Assembly: GCA_017403145.1 (NCBI GenBank)
Contig: JAFQOO010000005.1
Coordinates: forward strand, 1-64,000
DNA from: Clostridia bacterium
Lineage (GTDB): Bacteria > Bacillota > Clostridia > Christensenellales > DTU072
Direction: 5' to 3'
Length of the DNA: 64,000 nucleotides
The notes under the pieces were generated by a model. That model saw only the letters and a program-made list of their open reading frames with translations. It did not search any database and was not told where the DNA came from. Both the position numbers and the translations under genes were made by a program. Within the stretch, counting starts at the first letter, position 1; every line of letters starts with the position of its first letter. Below, in pieces: positions 8,048 to 21,573 of this stretch.

Positions 8048-9442
8048 ATGATAGACCCACGCATAAAAGACTTTGGTACTTTATATACACAAGACGACGT
8101 TAATTACCTTATTGCTCCAGACAACACCGCTATGGTTATAGGTGTAAATAGTGCTTTTTCCCGTTTGGTTATTCCCAAAGAGGTTAACGGTGCTATTGTT
8201 ACAGCGATAGATGCTAGCGCCTTTGAAAACGACCTAAACTTGATGTCCGTCGAGTTACCCGACACCATCAAAGAAATCGGCGCTATGGCTTTTTATTATT
8301 GCGAAAACTTGGACGAAATCATTTTACCCGATGGTTTGGAGACTATTGGTTTTATGGCTTTTACGGGCTGTGATTCTTTAGAAGAGGTCAATCTTGGTAG
8401 CTCTCTAAAAGAAATTGGTTTCGAAGCATTTTCTAACTGTGGTTTAACAAATATCGTGTTACCCGAGGGGCTAAAGCAGATAGGGTATCGTGCTTTTAGT
8501 GGCAACGATATTGTGAAGGTATCTATTCCCGACTCCATTGAAGAAGTGGGGGTTGCTTGCTTTGATTCACCCGACTTGGAGCTAAACGAGAAAAACCACG
8601 TTTTATATCTTGGCAACGAGCATAATCCCTACCTTGTGGCCTATAATTTACCCAATTATTATTGTATGCAAACGGTAATCGACGATGATTGCAAGGTTAT
8701 TTGCGACGGAATGTTTTCTAGCTTAAATAGCGAATATTCTTTTGAATCTCCCACCTTGTTCTGCAATGGAGTAGTCAGCATAAAAATCGGTAGGGGTGTA
8801 AAGTTTATTCCCCTCCAAGCCTTCGACTATTTGCCACGACTTATAGAAATCTTTAACCTTTCCACGGTTGATTGTTCTCCCGAGAGCGAATATTTTGCGG
8901 AAACGGAGTTTAAGCCCGTGGCATATTTTACGTCGGAGGATGCCGAAAGCATAATTATCGACGACGAGGAATACGATATTTCCTACTATGAGCATAATGG
9001 CAAAAAGATACTTGCCTATAGTACGGGTGATAAGGCGGTTGTAAACGTACCGCCCTATATCGACGAAATCGCGCCCTATGCTTTCGAATGTGATGAAATG
9101 GTAGAAATCAACCTTCCCGATAGCGTTAAGAAGATAGGTATATATGCCTTTTTATTCTGTCCCAATCTATCCAAAATCAACGTTGGCAACGGTGTAAAGG
9201 AAGTTGGTTACAATGCTTTTTATAGTTGTGAAGAATTGGAATATTTGGATTCCGAGCCATTATATGCAAAATTCGATGAAGACGGTGATTTTATACTTGA
9301 CGAAGATATACAAGTAAAGTATTTGGGTAACGCGGAAAACAAGCACGTTATAGGCGTTATTCACACCGCTGAAGAGCTAACGAGCGATTGGATTATCACC
9401 CAACGCGAGCCAAACGTGCTTGCCTTTAACGAGCCAATGTAA
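8048..9442 (+). CDS. BspA-like LRR_5 protein (464 aa)
   Basis: LRR_5 repeats fill about residues 25-180 and 330-400. They are separated by a YLGNEHNPYLVAY break and an acidic segment (about residues 285-325). It shares these breaks with the gene at 5846, so the two form a subfamily distinct from the Thr-linked giants. No signal peptide is present: the protein starts MIDPRIKDFG. The start is chosen as the first in-frame ATG, although its ribosome-binding site is far upstream across a hairpin. It is the first gene after the consensus promoter at 7927. Confidence 0.83.
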   Translation: MIDPRIKDFGTLYTQDDVNYLIAPDNTAMVIGVNSAFSRLVIPKEVNGAIVTAIDASAFENDLNLMSVELPDTIKEIGAMAFYYCENLDEIILPDGLETIGFMAFTGCDSLEEVNLGSSLKEIGFEAFSNCGLTNIVLPEGLKQIGYRAFSGNDIVKVSIPDSIEEVGVACFDSPDLELNEKNHVLYLGNEHNPYLVAYNLPNYYCMQTVIDDDCKVICDGMFSSLNSEYSFESPTLFCNGVVSIKIGRGVKFIPLQAFDYLPRLIEIFNLSTVDCSPESEYFAETEFKPVAYFTSEDAESIIIDDEEYDISYYEHNGKKILAYSTGDKAVVNVPPYIDEIAPYAFECDEMVEINLPDSVKKIGIYAFLFCPNLSKINVGNGVKEVGYNAFYSCEELEYLDSEPLYAKFDEDGDFILDEDIQVKYLGNAENKHVIGVIHTAEELTSDWIITQREPNVLAFNEPM

Positions 9443-9477
9443 CAAAGTTACCTAACGCAAAACGAAGGAGAAAACAA

Positions 9478-10173
9478 GTGAGTATACCGAACGCACCAAT
9501 CAACCCCGATTTTGAAATCGAAAATGGAGTACTAATAAACTACAAAGGCGAGAGTAGCAACGTAGTTATACCTTCTAGCGTAACCACCATAGGCTGGAGG
9601 GCTTTTTATGAGTGTGATTGGATTGAAAGCATAACGATTGGTAGCTCGGTAAGGACGATAGAGCCATCGGCATTCGTACTATGTACCTCTCTAAAAGAGA
9701 TAATCATACCAAGCTCGGTAACCTGCATAGACGATAGGGCATTCTGTTTGTGCGAATCGTTAGAAAGGCTAACCATATCCCGCTCGGTAAGAAAGATAGG
9801 GCACGGAATATGCGCGAGCTGTTTCTCTTTAAAGGAAATAATAGTTGAAGAGGGTAATCCCCGCTATTGCACGATAGATGGCAATCTATACACCAAGGAT
9901 GGTAAAGAGCTAGTGCAATATGCCTTGGGTAATGGTGCGACCGCATTTACGATACCAAATGGCGTAGTAAAGATAGGGGAGTGGTCGTTTTGGGGTTGTA
10001 ACGTACTCGAAAGCCTAACGCTTAGTAGCTCTATCGAGCGTATAGGAGCCTCAGCTTTCACGAGTTGCGAGAACCTAAAAACGGTCTATAACCATTCGCA
10101 TCTAGATATCGAAGCAGGCTCGGATACCTATGGAATGGTAGCATACTATGCCGAAAACGTATACAACGATTAA
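9478..10173 (+). CDS. Single-module BspA-like LRR_5 protein (231 aa)
   Basis: The start codon is GTG, 9 bases after GAAGGAG. The single module opens with DFEIENGVLINYKGESSNV, contains LRR_5 repeats and one [18 protein letters not shown] insert, and closes with the YNHSHLDIEAG motif and YAENVYND. There is no signal peptide or anchor. The final residues and the following spacer are nearly the same as in the next gene, so the pair probably arose by duplication. Function is inferred only from the family: a binding solenoid. Confidence 0.85.
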   Translation: MSIPNAPINPDFEIENGVLINYKGESSNVVIPSSVTTIGWRAFYECDWIESITIGSSVRTIEPSAFVLCTSLKEIIIPSSVTCIDDRAFCLCESLERLTISRSVRKIGHGICASCFSLKEIIVEEGNPRYCTIDGNLYTKDGKELVQYALGNGATAFTIPNGVVKIGEWSFWGCNVLESLTLSSSIERIGASAFTSCENLKTVYNHSHLDIEAGSDTYGMVAYYAENVYND

Positions 10174-10212
10174 CAAATAATAAAAAAACCAACCTAAAAC
10201 AAAGGAAAATAT

Positions 10213-11319
10213 ATGGGATTATTTGATAACATAGCTGGCGATTTTAAAATAAAAAACGGAGTCCTTGTAAAGTACAGAGGCAAGGACAGTAACGTAGTTA
10301 TACCTAGTAACGTAACGGCAATAGGTGATGGAGCCTTTTATAAATGCGAATCTATCACTAGCATAACCATCCCCAACTCGCTAACAACTATAGGGAATTA
10401 TGCGTTCGTTGGTTGCACCTCGCTCCAAAGCGTAACCATCCCCAACTCGGTAACAAGAACAGGAGATTATGCGTTCGCTGGTTGCAAATCTCTCACCAGT
10501 ATAACCATCCCCGACTCGGTAACAAGCATAGGTGCTTGGGCTTTCAATGGTTGCACCTCGCTCGCCAGTGTAACGATACCAAATTTGGTAACAAGTATAG
10601 GAAATTTGGCGTTCAATGGTTGCACCTCGCTAACAAGCATAACCATCCCCAACTCGGTAACCAGCATAGGTGTAGGTATATGTGCTAGCTGTACCCAACT
10701 AACACAAATAAACGTAGATAAAGGTAATGCTAACTATACCTCAATAGACGGCAATCTATACACTAAAGACGGAAAAACTTTAGTACAATACGCAATAGGC
10801 AAAAAAGATACCTCTTTCAATATTCCAAGTTCGGTAACCAGCATAGGCAAATGGGCGTTCGATGGTTGCACCTCGCTCGAAAGCATAACAATACCCAGCT
10901 CGGTAACAAGCATAGGTCGTGATTCGTTCATTGATTGCACCTCGCTCACCAGTATAACTATCCCCAACTCGGTAACAAGCATAGGAGAAAGGGCGTTCGC
11001 TGGTTGCACCTCGCTCACTAGCATAACAATTGGGAATTCGGTAATGACTATAGGAGACAATGCGTTCGCTGGTTGTACTTCGCTCACTAGCGTAACGATC
11101 GGGAACTCTGTAACAAGGATAGGCAATTATGCTTTCTATAATTGTACAGCGCTCAAGAGCATAACTATCCCTAACTCGGTAACAAGCATAGGTGAGTATG
11201 CGTTTTTTGAGTGTGAAAACCTTAAGACGGTTTACAATCTTTCTACACTAAATATCCAAAAGGGCGCGGAAACCCACGGAATGGTAGCAAAGTATGCCGA
11301 AAACGTATACAACGATTAA
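10213..11319 (+). CDS. Single-module BspA-like LRR_5 protein (368 aa)
   Basis: A short [11 protein letters not shown] leader is followed by one long solenoid of about 13 repeats, interrupted once by the [21 protein letters not shown] insert. The repeats are highly uniform at DNA level, with ATCCCCAACTCGGTAAC recurring every 69 bp. This favours slippage or recombination. It ends with the [11 protein letters not shown] closing motif and YAENVYND, as the gene at 9478 does. There is no signal peptide. The 41-bp spacer that follows closely copies the one that precedes the gene. Confidence 0.88.
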   Translation: MGLFDNIAGDFKIKNGVLVKYRGKDSNVVIPSNVTAIGDGAFYKCESITSITIPNSLTTIGNYAFVGCTSLQSVTIPNSVTRTGDYAFAGCKSLTSITIPDSVTSIGAWAFNGCTSLASVTIPNLVTSIGNLAFNGCTSLTSITIPNSVTSIGVGICASCTQLTQINVDKGNANYTSIDGNLYTKDGKTLVQYAIGKKDTSFNIPSSVTSIGKWAFDGCTSLESITIPSSVTSIGRDSFIDCTSLTSITIPNSVTSIGERAFAGCTSLTSITIGNSVMTIGDNAFAGCTSLTSVTIGNSVTRIGNYAFYNCTALKSITIPNSVTSIGEYAFFECENLKTVYNLSTLNIQKGAETHGMVAKYAENVYND

Positions 11320-11360
11320 CAAATAATAAAAAAACAACCTAAAACAAAGGAAAAAAATAT

Positions 11361-14300
11361 ATGGGATTTAAACTATTTAGTGATTTTAAAATAAAAAATG
11401 GAGTCCTAGAAAAGTATAGAGGCAAGGACAGTAACGTAGTTATACCTAGTAACGTAACGACAATAGGTGATGGAGCCTTTTATGAATGCGAATCTATCAC
11501 CAGCATAACCATCCCCAACTCGGTAACAAGAATAGGAGATAGTGCATTCTCTGTTTGCACCTCCCTCCAAAGCATAACAATCCCTAAAACGGTAAAAAAC
11601 GTAGGTGCGTTTGCCTTCTCAGGGTGCAAAACACTTTCAAGCATAACCATCCCCAACTCGGTAACAAGCATAGGTAAAGGTATATGTGCTAGCTGTACCA
11701 AACTAACACAAATAAACGTAGACGAAGGTAATGCTAACTATATAACAATAGATGGCAATCTATACACTAAAGACGGAAAAACGTTAGTACAATATGCAAT
11801 AGGCAAAAAGGATACCTCTTTCAATATTCCAAGTTCGGTAACAAGCATAGAAAGTTATGCGTTCAAAGATTGCACCTCGCTTACCGGAATAACCATCCCC
11901 AACTCGGTAACAAGCATAGGTGATTATGCATTTGAATATTGCACCTCGATTACTAGTATAACTATCCCCAACTCGGTAACAAGCATAGGAAATAGGGCGT
12001 TCGATGGTTGCACCTCGCTAACCAGCATAACCATCCCCAACTCGGTAACAAGCTTAGGTGAAAAAGCATTCTTGTATTGCACCTCGCTCACCAGTTTAAC
12101 TATAACCAACTCGGTAACAAGTATAGGGAAAGGTATATGTGCTAGGTGTACGCAACTAAAACAAATAAACGTAGAAGAAGGTAATCCTAACTATACGTCA
12201 ATAGACGGAAATCTTTACACCAAAGATAAAAAAACGTTAGTACAATACGCAATAGGCAAAAAAGACACCTCTTTCACTATTCCAAGTTCGGTAACAAGCA
12301 TAGACAACGTTGCGTTCTATGATTGCCCCTCGCTAACCAGCATAACCATCCCCAACTCGGTAACAAGCATAGGTGAGTATGCGTTTTATGGTTGTAAAAA
12401 CCTAAAAACGGTCTATAACCTTTCCAAGTTAAAAGTCAAAAAAGGTGCAGATACTCGCGGATACATTGCATATTATGCCGATAACGTATATACCGAGCTA
12501 CCTAAGACTCAAAGTTCGTCAACAGCCACTACCCCAACCACCACCCAAACAAAAACGACTTCAACGACCTCAACCACCCAAAAGGTTGCCGAACCCGTTA
12601 ACCCCGACTTTGAAATAAAAGACGGAGTGCTTGTAAAATATAAAGGCAAAGGTGGTAACCTTGTTATTCCCAACTCGGTAACCAGCATAGGTAGGGAGGC
12701 ATTCGATTATTGCACCTCGCTCCAAAGCATAACCATCCCCAACTCGGTAACAAGCATAGGAGATTATGCGTTCTGGTATTGCACCTCGCTAACAAGCATA
12801 ACCATCCCCAACTCGGTAACCAGCATAGGGTATGGGGCGTTCAATCGTTGCACTTCGCTCACCAGCATAACTCTCCCTAACTCGGTAACAAGCATAGATG
12901 ATAGTGCATTCTTTGGTTGCGAGAGCCTAAAAACGGTCTATAACCTTTCCAAGTTAGATATCCAAAAAGGCGCGCAAACACACGGATACGTTGGTCTTTA
13001 TGCCGATAACGTATATACCGAGCTACCAAAAACTCAAAGTTCGTCAACAGCGACTACCCCAACCACCACCCTAACTAAAGCAATGTCAACCACTCAACCT
13101 ACTCAAAAGGTTGCCGAACCCGTTAACCCTGACTTTGAAATAAAAGACGGAGTTCTTGTAAAATATAAAGGCAGACGCAAAAACGTAATTATACCTAACA
13201 ACGTAACCGAAATAGGTGATAGAGCATTCCAATCGCGTATCACGCCCGCAAGCATAACCATACCCGATTCTGTAACAAGCATAGGATATGAAGCGTTCTA
13301 TGGTTGCACCTCGCTCCAAAGCATAACCATCCCCAACTCGGTAACAAGCATAGGCGATAATGCGTTCCAAGGTTGCGAATCTCTCACCAGTATAACTATC
13401 CCCAACTCGGTAACAAGCATAGGGGGTAGTGCGTTCTATGGTTGCACCTCGCTCCAAAGCATAACCATTCCAAGTTCGGTAATTATCATAAATGATTATG
13501 CGTTCGATGGTTGCAAATCTCTCATCAGTATAACTATCCCCAACTCGGTAACAAGCATAGGAGAAAGTGCGTTCAATGGTTGCGAATCTCTCACCAGCAT
13601 AACTATACCCAACTCGGTAACAAGCATAGGAGATTGTGCGTTTTGTGGTTGCACCTCTCTCCAAAGCATAACAATACCAAGCTCTGTAACCAGCATAGGT
13701 GAAGGTATATGTGCTAGCTGTACCAAACTAACCCAAATAAACGTAGATAAAGGTAATGCTAACTATATAACAATAGATGGCAATCTTTACACCAAAGATA
13801 AAAAATCTTTAGTACAATACGCAATAGGCAAAAAAGATACCTCTTTCACTATTCCAAGTTCGGTAACAAGTATAGGCAATTATGCATTCTTTGGTTGCAC
13901 CTCGCTCTCTAACATTACAATTCCTAGTTCTGTAACAAGCATAGGGGATTGGGCGTTCAATGATTGCGAGAGCCTAAAAACGGTCTATAATCTATCCAAA
14001 CTAGATATCCAAAAGGGCGCGGATACTCACGGATACGTTGGTCTTTATGCCGATAACGTATATACCGAGCTACCTAAGACTCAAAGTTCGTCAACAGGCA
14101 CTACCCCAACCACCACCCAAACAAAAACGACTTCAACGACCTCAACAACCCAAAATGTTGCCGAACCTATTAACCCCGACTTTGAAATCAAAGACGGAGT
14201 TCTTGTAAAGTATAAGGGAAGACGTAAAAACGTAATTATACCTAACAACGTAACCGAAATAGGTGATAGAGCATTTCAATCCCGTATCACTCCCGCAAGC

Positions 14301-16379
14301 ATAACAATCCCTAACTCGGTAACGAGCATAGGGGTTTGTGCGTTCGATGATTGCACCTCACTCACAAGCATAACAATCCCGAACTCGGTAACGAGGATAG
14401 GGGACAGAGCGTTCTATGGTTGCACCTCGCTCACAAGCGTAACAATCGGGGACTCGGTAACGAGCATAGGGGTTTGGGCATTTTGGAGTTGCACCTCGCT
14501 CACAAGCATAACAATCGGGAACTCGGTAACAAGCATAGGAGATTGGGCGTTCTCTTATTGCACCTCGCTCACCAGTATAAACATCCCCGACTCGGTAACG
14601 AGCATAGAGGGTAATGCGTTCGCTTATTGCACCTCGCTAAAGCAAATAAACGTTGATGAGGGTAACGCGAACTATATATCGATAGACGGAAATCTATATA
14701 CAAAAGATAAGAAATCATTAGTACAATATGCGGTAGGTAAGCAAGATACCTCTTTTACTATCCCCAACTCGGTAACAAGCATAGGAGAAAGGGCGTTCGG
14801 TGGTTGCAAATCACTCCAAAGCATAACAATCGGAAACTCGGTAACGAGCATAGGTTGGTGTGCGTTCAAAGGTTGCGCCTCGCTCACAAGCGTAACAATC
14901 GGGGACTCGGTAGAGAGCATAGAGGGTTATGCGTTCGATGGTTGCAGCTCTCTCCGAAGCATAACAATTGGGGACTCGGTAAAGAGCATAGGGGAAAGGG
15001 CGTTCTGGGGTTGCGCCTCTCTCCAAAGCATAACAATCGGGGACTCGGTAGAGAGCATAGGGGGTAGTGCGTTCTATGGTTGCCCCTCGCTCACTAGCAT
15101 TACAATTCCTAGTTCTGTAAAAAGCATAGGAGATAGGGCGTTCGATGGTTGCAAGAGCCTAAAAACGGTCTATAATCTTTCCAAGTTAAAAGTCAAAAAA
15201 GGTGTAGATACTCACGGATACGTTGCAAAGTATGCCGATAACGTATATACCGAGCTACCAAAATCTATAGAGCAATCCAAACAAAGTAAAATAGATAAAG
15301 TAGATACTCAAGCAAGTGATATGTTGGGTAATATTCCGAAAGATTTGGTTGATAAAAATAAAACAAAGATTGTATCTACTCCCGATTTCGTTGTCAATGC
15401 TGATGGTGTATTGATTGAATATAAAGGCTCAGCGGAAGAGCTTATAATTCCAAATGGTATCAAAGAAATTGGTACTAAGGTATTTGAAAAGAACTCAAAG
15501 CTGGTTTCCATAACCATAGCCGATAGTGTAAAGAGAATATGGGCACGTGCTTTTGATAAATGTACCTCTCTCAAAAAGGTTGATTTAGGTGGTGGCGTAA
15601 GGTATATTGGCGAATATGCCTTTGCTAGATGTAATTCTATCGAAGAAATCACGTTACCTGTTAGCTTGGTGCAAATAGGAAAGGGTGCGTTTGAGCGTTG
15701 TAGTAGCTTGGAAGAAATAAATAACCACTCGTTTATACCATTGGTTGATAATCAAGGTACGCCCGATAGCGATATTTTTAGGAAAGTCAACGATGATATA
15801 ATGGCTTTTGAAGAAAACAATTATCTAGCCAATTTGGTTATAAACGATAACGTTGTAACCAAATATAAAGAAGGTGAAAACCACTCGGCAATCGCTCTTC
15901 CTAAAGGTGTAAAAGCAATAGGTAGCGAAGCCTTTGCTAATAACGAAACTCTAGAAGAGATACATACACCCGATAGCCTTGTAGAAATAGGTTACCGTGC
16001 ATTCGAAAACTGCTCAAAGCTACGTAAAGTAGTGCTTGGTAACGAGCTAGAGCGCATAGCTATGCGCGCATTCACCAAGTGTACTTCCCTAGAAGCAATC
16101 GAGTTACCCGACACTCTCAAGAGTATAGCAAGCTGGTCGTTCGACGACTGCACGTCCTTAAAGGAAATCGTAGTACCTGCAAACGTTACCGCGATAGAAG
16201 ACGGTACCTTCTATGGTTGTGCTTCCCTTGAAAAGGTAACCTTCTTAGGAAAGGTACAATCTGTCGGCGCCTACGCCTTCGACGGATGCGTTGCTCTCAA
16301 AGAAATCAACCTACCTAAGAACTGCAACGTTGACGAAACTGCATTCATCAATACCACTTACATAGTCAACAAAAAATAG
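11361..16379 (+). CDS. Giant multi-module BspA-like LRR_5 protein (1672 aa)
   Basis: Six modules can be seen. Each opens with a DF-x-I-x-x-GVLVKY-type strand pair and carries 23-residue repeats with a conserved Cys, and most close with a YNLSKL-x-x-x-KGA motif and [10 protein letters not shown]. Modules 1-4 are joined by Ser/Thr-rich linkers ([16 protein letters not shown] type). The fifth follows a different linker ([15 protein letters not shown]), and the last is the conserved C-terminal block shared by six genes. The N-terminus is MGFKLFSDF, with no signal peptide, and there is no LPxTG, SLH or transmembrane anchor. A role in adhesion or ligand binding follows from the family only. Extracellular-style linkers without a secretion signal are odd. 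Confidence 0.9.
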   Translation: MGFKLFSDFKIKNGVLEKYRGKDSNVVIPSNVTTIGDGAFYECESITSITIPNSVTRIGDSAFSVCTSLQSITIPKTVKNVGAFAFSGCKTLSSITIPNSVTSIGKGICASCTKLTQINVDEGNANYITIDGNLYTKDGKTLVQYAIGKKDTSFNIPSSVTSIESYAFKDCTSLTGITIPNSVTSIGDYAFEYCTSITSITIPNSVTSIGNRAFDGCTSLTSITIPNSVTSLGEKAFLYCTSLTSLTITNSVTSIGKGICARCTQLKQINVEEGNPNYTSIDGNLYTKDKKTLVQYAIGKKDTSFTIPSSVTSIDNVAFYDCPSLTSITIPNSVTSIGEYAFYGCKNLKTVYNLSKLKVKKGADTRGYIAYYADNVYTELPKTQSSSTATTPTTTQTKTTSTTSTTQKVAEPVNPDFEIKDGVLVKYKGKGGNLVIPNSVTSIGREAFDYCTSLQSITIPNSVTSIGDYAFWYCTSLTSITIPNSVTSIGYGAFNRCTSLTSITLPNSVTSIDDSAFFGCESLKTVYNLSKLDIQKGAQTHGYVGLYADNVYTELPKTQSSSTATTPTTTLTKAMSTTQPTQKVAEPVNPDFEIKDGVLVKYKGRRKNVIIPNNVTEIGDRAFQSRITPASITIPDSVTSIGYEAFYGCTSLQSITIPNSVTSIGDNAFQGCESLTSITIPNSVTSIGGSAFYGCTSLQSITIPSSVIIINDYAFDGCKSLISITIPNSVTSIGESAFNGCESLTSITIPNSVTSIGDCAFCGCTSLQSITIPSSVTSIGEGICASCTKLTQINVDKGNANYITIDGNLYTKDKKSLVQYAIGKKDTSFTIPSSVTSIGNYAFFGCTSLSNITIPSSVTSIGDWAFNDCESLKTVYNLSKLDIQKGADTHGYVGLYADNVYTELPKTQSSSTGTTPTTTQTKTTSTTSTTQNVAEPINPDFEIKDGVLVKYKGRRKNVIIPNNVTEIGDRAFQSRITPASITIPNSVTSIGVCAFDDCTSLTSITIPNSVTRIGDRAFYGCTSLTSVTIGDSVTSIGVWAFWSCTSLTSITIGNSVTSIGDWAFSYCTSLTSINIPDSVTSIEGNAFAYCTSLKQINVDEGNANYISIDGNLYTKDKKSLVQYAVGKQDTSFTIPNSVTSIGERAFGGCKSLQSITIGNSVTSIGWCAFKGCASLTSVTIGDSVESIEGYAFDGCSSLRSITIGDSVKSIGERAFWGCASLQSITIGDSVESIGGSAFYGCPSLTSITIPSSVKSIGDRAFDGCKSLKTVYNLSKLKVKKGVDTHGYVAKYADNVYTELPKSIEQSKQSKIDKVDTQASDMLGNIPKDLVDKNKTKIVSTPDFVVNADGVLIEYKGSAEELIIPNGIKEIGTKVFEKNSKLVSITIADSVKRIWARAFDKCTSLKKVDLGGGVRYIGEYAFARCNSIEEITLPVSLVQIGKGAFERCSSLEEINNHSFIPLVDNQGTPDSDIFRKVNDDIMAFEENNYLANLVINDNVVTKYKEGENHSAIALPKGVKAIGSEAFANNETLEEIHTPDSLVEIGYRAFENCSKLRKVVLGNELERIAMRAFTKCTSLEAIELPDTLKSIASWSFDDCTSLKEIVVPANVTAIEDGTFYGCASLEKVTFLGKVQSVGAYAFDGCVALKEINLPKNCNVDETAFINTTYIVNKK

Positions 16380-16423
16380 CACGTAAAAAAAGATAAACCA
16401 ATAACAAAACAAAGGAGAAAGAT

Positions 16424-19400
16424 ATGGGATTTATTGATGATTTGTTAGGCAACATATTTAATAGTGTATCTAATAGCTTATCATCTTTGGATATGTACAC
16501 CGAATTTAGAATCGAAAATGGAGTTCTTGTCAAATACAAAGGCAAAAGTGCTAACGTAGTAATACCCGGTTACGTAAAAAGCATAGGCAGTAGCGCGTTT
16601 AGATATTGCACCTCGCTCGAAAGTATAACAATCCCAAGTTCGGTAACAAGCATAGGTGATAATGCGTTTGATGGTTGTACCGCGCTAACCAATATAACAA
16701 TTCCCAACTCGGTATCAAAAATAGGTTACGAGGCATTTCGTAGGTGCACTTCACTCACAAGTATAACAATAGGTAACTCGGTAACAAACATAGCTCTGCG
16801 AGTGTTCGAAAAGTGCACTTCCCTTGCGAGCGTAAAGTTAGGCAACTCGGTAATAAGCATAGATGCTAATGCGTTTGATGAGTGTACTGCGTTAACAAAC
16901 ATAAATATATCAAACTCGGTAAAACGTATAGGTAACAGTGCGTTTAATGGCTGTACCTCTCTCCAAAGCATAATAATCCCTAATTCTGTAACAAGCATAT
17001 GCGATAGTGCGTTTGATAATTGCAAATCACTCAAAAGTATAACAATCCCCAGCTCGGTAAAAAGGATAGGACGTTGGACGTTCTTTGATTGCACCTCGCT
17101 AGAAAGCTTAATTATACCAAGCTCGGTAACAAGCATAGGAAACGGAATATGTGCTAATTGCTCCTCTTTAAAAAAGATAAAAGTAGAAGAAGGTAATGCT
17201 TATTATACGTCAATAGAAGGCAATCTATATACCAAAGATAAAAAAACGTTAGTACAATATGCAATAGCTAAGGATGCCTCTTTTACAATTCCAGACTCGG
17301 TAACTACCATAGCAAAACAGGCGTTTTATAAATGCACCACGCTTAAAAGCATAACCATACCCGATTCGGTAACAAGTATAGGCAATTATGCATTCTATGG
17401 TTGCAAAAGCCTAAAAACGGTCTATAATCTATCCAAACTAGATATCCAAAAAGGCGCGGAAACCCACGGAAAGGTTGCACAATATGCCGATAACGTATAT
17501 ACCGAGCTACCTAAGACTCAAAGTTCGTCAACAGCGACAACGCCAACCATCACCCAAACAAAAACGAAGTCAACCACCCAACCTACTCAAAAGGTTGCCG
17601 AATCTGTTAACACCGACTTTGAAATAGAAGACGGAGTGCTTGTGAAATATAAAGGCAAAGGCGGTAACGTGGTTATACCTAGTAACATAACTACAATAGG
17701 TGTTGAAGCCTTTTATAAATGCGAATCTATCACTAGCATAACCATCCCCAACTCGGTAACTAGCATAGGAAATTATGCGTTCTATGGTTGCATCTCGCTT
17801 ACAAGCATAACAATACCAAACTCGGTAACGGAAATAGATAAGTATGCGTTTTCTGGTTGCACCTCGCTCACTAGCGTAGCAATTGGAAACTCGGTAACAG
17901 TAATAGGCAAGTATGCGTTTCCCGGTTGCACCTCGCTAACAAGCATAACCATCCCCGACTCGGTAACACGTATAGGTGTAGGTATATGTGCTAATTGTAC
18001 TCAACTAAAACAAATAAACGTAGACGAAGGTAATCCTAATTATACTTCAATAGACGGAAATCTTTACACCAAAGATAAAAAAACGTTAGTACAATACGCA
18101 ATAGGCAAAAAAGATACCTCTTTCACTATTCCAAGTTCGGTAACAAGAGTAGGAACTTGTGCATTCGATGGTTGCACCTCGCTCCAAAAGGTTAACCTAC
18201 CCTCCACGTTAACGAAGATAGGTTACAATTCCTTCCAATGTTGCGAAAATCTACAAGAAATAGTTATTCCCGCATCGGTAACGGAAATAGAGAGATATGC
18301 GTTCTCTAGTTGTAAAAACCTAAAAACGGTTTATAACCTTTCCAAGTTGGATATCAAAAAGGGTGCAGAAACCCACGGAAAGGTTGCATATTATGCCGAT
18401 AACGTATATACCGATGACAGACCTTACCAATTTGTACAAAAAACGGATAATCAAGGGAACCTTGTAATGTATACCACAAAAGAGCATATCGAGAGGCCTA
18501 AAACACCTTTTGTCGTTCAACCAATAACGTTAGTACCTTATTCAACCCAACCAAACCAAACTAAAGCAACGTCAACCACTCAACCCACTCAAAAGGTTAT
18601 AGAACCCGTTAACCCTGACTTTGAAATAAAAGACGGAGTCCTTGTTAACTATAAAGGCAAAGGCGGTAACGTGGTTATTCCCAACTCGGTAATAAGCATA
18701 GGAGATGGTGCTTTCTATCGTTGCACCTCTCTGCAAAGCATAACGATACCAAGTTCTGTAACAAGTATAGGAAATGGGGCGTTCTTTGGTTGCAAATCTC
18801 TCCAAAGCATAACTATCCCCAACTCGGTAACCAGCGTAGGCGATAATGCGTTCCAAGGTTGCGAATCTCTCACCAGTATAACTATACCCAACTCGGTAAG
18901 AGAGATAGGTAAGTATGCGTTTAGAGAATGCACCTCACTTACAAGCTTCACAATTCCCGACTTTATAACAAGAATAAGTGAACAAGCGTTATATGGTTGC
19001 AAATCTCTCACTAGCATAACCATCCCAAGCTCGGTAACCAGCATAGGCAAATGGGCATTCGATGGTTGCACCTCGCTCACCAGTATAACTATCCCCAACT
19101 CGGTAACAAGTATAGGGTATAGGGCGTTCAAAGATTGCACCTCTCTTGAAAGCATAACTATACCCAGCTCGGTAACAAGTATAGGTGTAGGTATATGTGC
19201 TAGGTGTACGCAACTAAAACAAATAAACGTAGAAGAAGGTAATCCTAACTATACGTCAATAGACGGAAATCTTTACACCAAAGATAAAAAAACGTTAGTA
19301 CAATACGCAATAGGCAAAAAAGATACCTCTTTCAATATTCCAAGCTCGGTAACCAGCATAGGCAAATGGGCATTCGATGGTTGCACCTCGCTCACCAGTA

Positions 19401-21529
19401 TAACTATCCCCAACTCGGTAACAAGCATAGGAGAAAGGGCGTTCGATGGTTGCACCTCGCTCCAAAGCATAACCATTCCAAGTTCGGTAAAAAGTATAGG
19501 CGATTATGCATTCTTTGGTTGCAAGAGCCTAAAAACAGTCTACAACCTTTCCAATTTGGATATCAAAAAGGGCGCGGTAACACACAGATACGTAGCATAC
19601 TATGCCGATAACGTATATACCGAGCTACCTAAGACTCAAAGTTCGTCAACAGCCACTACCCCAACCACTACGCAAACAAAAACGACTTCAATGAGCTCAA
19701 CCACCCAAAAGGTTGCCGAACCCGTTAACCCCGACTTTGAAATAAAAAACGGTGTCCTTGTAAGGTATAAAGGAAGACGTAAAAATGTAGAAATACCTAG
19801 CAATGTAACCGAAATAGGCGATAAAGCATTTCAAGGTCGTATCACGCCCTCAAGCATAACCATACCCGATTCTGTAAAAAGCATAGGGAATAGGGCGTTC
19901 TCTGGTTGCACTTCGCTCACTAACATAACCATCCCCAACTCGGTAAAAAGAATAAGAGATTATGCGTTCTCTGGTTGCACCTCGCTTACCGGCATAACCA
20001 TCCCCAACTCGGTAAAAAGTATAGAAGATTATGCGTTCTATGATTGCACCTCGCTAACAAGCATAACCATCCCCAACTCGGTAAAATGGATAGGAAGGTG
20101 CGCATTCTCTGGTTGCACCTCGCTTACCGGCATAGCCATCCCCAACTCGGTAAAAAGTATAGAAGATTATGCGTTCTTAAATTGCACCTCGCTAACAAGC
20201 ATAACCATCCCTAACTCGGTAAAGAGCATAGGGGAAAGAGCGTTCTGGTATTGTGCCTCGCTCAAAAGCATAACCATCCCTAACTCGGTAACTAGCATAT
20301 GGGATGGGGCATTCAATGCTTGCAAAAACCTAAAAACAGTCTATAACCTATCCAAGCTAGATATCCAAAAGGGCGCGGAAACCCACGGAAAGGTTGCATA
20401 TTATGCCGATAACGTATATACCGAGCTACCAAAATCTATAGAGCAATCTAAACAAAGTAAAATAGATAAAGTAGATACTCAAGCGAGTGATATGTTGGGT
20501 AATATTCCGAAAGATTTGGTCGATAAAAATAAATCAAAGATTGTATCTACTCCCGATTTCGTTGTCAATGCGGATGGTGTATTGATTGAATATAAAGGCT
20601 CAGCGGAAAATATAGTTATTCCCAATACCGTTATTGGTATAGGCGCAAACGTGTTTGAAAATACTGCTATAACTTCACTAAAATGTGGCGACAACCTCTA
20701 TTTTATAGATGGTTTTGCTTTTAATGATTGTTCCTCGCTCAAAACTATAGAGCTAGGTAATGGTTTAAGATACGTTGGTGATTATGCTTTTGCTTTGTGT
20801 ACGAGTTTAAAAACAATAACGTTACCCGTATCACTTGTACGTATAGGTACCGGTGCATTCGAGGGTTGTGATTCTATAAAGAAAGTTTATAATCAATCGG
20901 CATTAGGTATAGAAAAAAAGTCAATTAAACACGGGAACGTGGCGGAAAACGCAACGATTGTATATGAACAAAACAAGTACCTCGAAAGTTTTACCATAAC
21001 CGATGGCACCGTAGTAGCTTACGAAGGTGGCAAAGATTATAGAGTTATAGCACTCCCTTCCACCACTAAGTCAATAGGTAGCGAAGCCTTTGCTAATAAC
21101 GATACTCTAGAAGAGATACATACACCAGATAGTCTTGTAGAAATAGGTTACCGCGCCTTTGAAAATTGCTCAAAGCTACGTAAAGTAGTGCTTAGTAGCG
21201 AGCTAGAGCGCATAGCAATGCGCGCATTCACAAAGTGCGCTTCCATAGAAGCAATCGAGCTACCCGACACTCTCAAGAGTATAGCAAGCTGGTCCTTCGA
21301 CGACTGCACGTCCTTAAAGGAAATCGTAATACCCGCAAGCGTTACCGCGATAGAAGACGGTACCTTCTACGGTTGTACTTCCCTTGAAAAGATAACCTTC
21401 TTAGGCGAGATACAATCTATCGGCGCCTACGCCTTCGACGGATGCACTTCCTTAAAAGAAATCAACCTACCTAAGAACTGCAACGTTGACGACACCGCAT
21501 TCAATAATTGTACCAAAATAAAAAAATAG
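16424..21529 (+). CDS. Giant multi-module BspA-like LRR_5 protein (1701 aa)
   Basis: This is the largest protein in the window. It has six modules with the same opening and closing motifs as its neighbours. The N-terminal leader is longer (about 28 residues, rich in Ser and Asn) but is not a cleavable signal. One linker, after about residue 660, is unique and begins [15 protein letters not shown]. The fifth module is the type-B form ([15 protein letters not shown], then [15 protein letters not shown]), almost identical to that of the gene at 34396, and it follows the same [10 protein letters not shown] linker. The last block is the shared C-terminus. No anchor or signal peptide is visible. 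Confidence 0.9.
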   Translation: MGFIDDLLGNIFNSVSNSLSSLDMYTEFRIENGVLVKYKGKSANVVIPGYVKSIGSSAFRYCTSLESITIPSSVTSIGDNAFDGCTALTNITIPNSVSKIGYEAFRRCTSLTSITIGNSVTNIALRVFEKCTSLASVKLGNSVISIDANAFDECTALTNINISNSVKRIGNSAFNGCTSLQSIIIPNSVTSICDSAFDNCKSLKSITIPSSVKRIGRWTFFDCTSLESLIIPSSVTSIGNGICANCSSLKKIKVEEGNAYYTSIEGNLYTKDKKTLVQYAIAKDASFTIPDSVTTIAKQAFYKCTTLKSITIPDSVTSIGNYAFYGCKSLKTVYNLSKLDIQKGAETHGKVAQYADNVYTELPKTQSSSTATTPTITQTKTKSTTQPTQKVAESVNTDFEIEDGVLVKYKGKGGNVVIPSNITTIGVEAFYKCESITSITIPNSVTSIGNYAFYGCISLTSITIPNSVTEIDKYAFSGCTSLTSVAIGNSVTVIGKYAFPGCTSLTSITIPDSVTRIGVGICANCTQLKQINVDEGNPNYTSIDGNLYTKDKKTLVQYAIGKKDTSFTIPSSVTRVGTCAFDGCTSLQKVNLPSTLTKIGYNSFQCCENLQEIVIPASVTEIERYAFSSCKNLKTVYNLSKLDIKKGAETHGKVAYYADNVYTDDRPYQFVQKTDNQGNLVMYTTKEHIERPKTPFVVQPITLVPYSTQPNQTKATSTTQPTQKVIEPVNPDFEIKDGVLVNYKGKGGNVVIPNSVISIGDGAFYRCTSLQSITIPSSVTSIGNGAFFGCKSLQSITIPNSVTSVGDNAFQGCESLTSITIPNSVREIGKYAFRECTSLTSFTIPDFITRISEQALYGCKSLTSITIPSSVTSIGKWAFDGCTSLTSITIPNSVTSIGYRAFKDCTSLESITIPSSVTSIGVGICARCTQLKQINVEEGNPNYTSIDGNLYTKDKKTLVQYAIGKKDTSFNIPSSVTSIGKWAFDGCTSLTSITIPNSVTSIGERAFDGCTSLQSITIPSSVKSIGDYAFFGCKSLKTVYNLSNLDIKKGAVTHRYVAYYADNVYTELPKTQSSSTATTPTTTQTKTTSMSSTTQKVAEPVNPDFEIKNGVLVRYKGRRKNVEIPSNVTEIGDKAFQGRITPSSITIPDSVKSIGNRAFSGCTSLTNITIPNSVKRIRDYAFSGCTSLTGITIPNSVKSIEDYAFYDCTSLTSITIPNSVKWIGRCAFSGCTSLTGIAIPNSVKSIEDYAFLNCTSLTSITIPNSVKSIGERAFWYCASLKSITIPNSVTSIWDGAFNACKNLKTVYNLSKLDIQKGAETHGKVAYYADNVYTELPKSIEQSKQSKIDKVDTQASDMLGNIPKDLVDKNKSKIVSTPDFVVNADGVLIEYKGSAENIVIPNTVIGIGANVFENTAITSLKCGDNLYFIDGFAFNDCSSLKTIELGNGLRYVGDYAFALCTSLKTITLPVSLVRIGTGAFEGCDSIKKVYNQSALGIEKKSIKHGNVAENATIVYEQNKYLESFTITDGTVVAYEGGKDYRVIALPSTTKSIGSEAFANNDTLEEIHTPDSLVEIGYRAFENCSKLRKVVLSSELERIAMRAFTKCASIEAIELPDTLKSIASWSFDDCTSLKEIVIPASVTAIEDGTFYGCTSLEKITFLGEIQSIGAYAFDGCTSLKEINLPKNCNVDDTAFNNCTKIKK

Positions 21530-21573
21530 CAAAACTCTAGGATAAACTGCTTTGTAATCTTACAGGAGTAATT

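Noticed and set aside
13086..13664. Long antisense open frames inside the giant LRR genes, including a 192-residue one with regular repeats
   Set aside because: They mirror the 69-bp sense repeats and codon bias, have no ribosome-binding site or known domain, and occur wherever the sense repeats are uniform.
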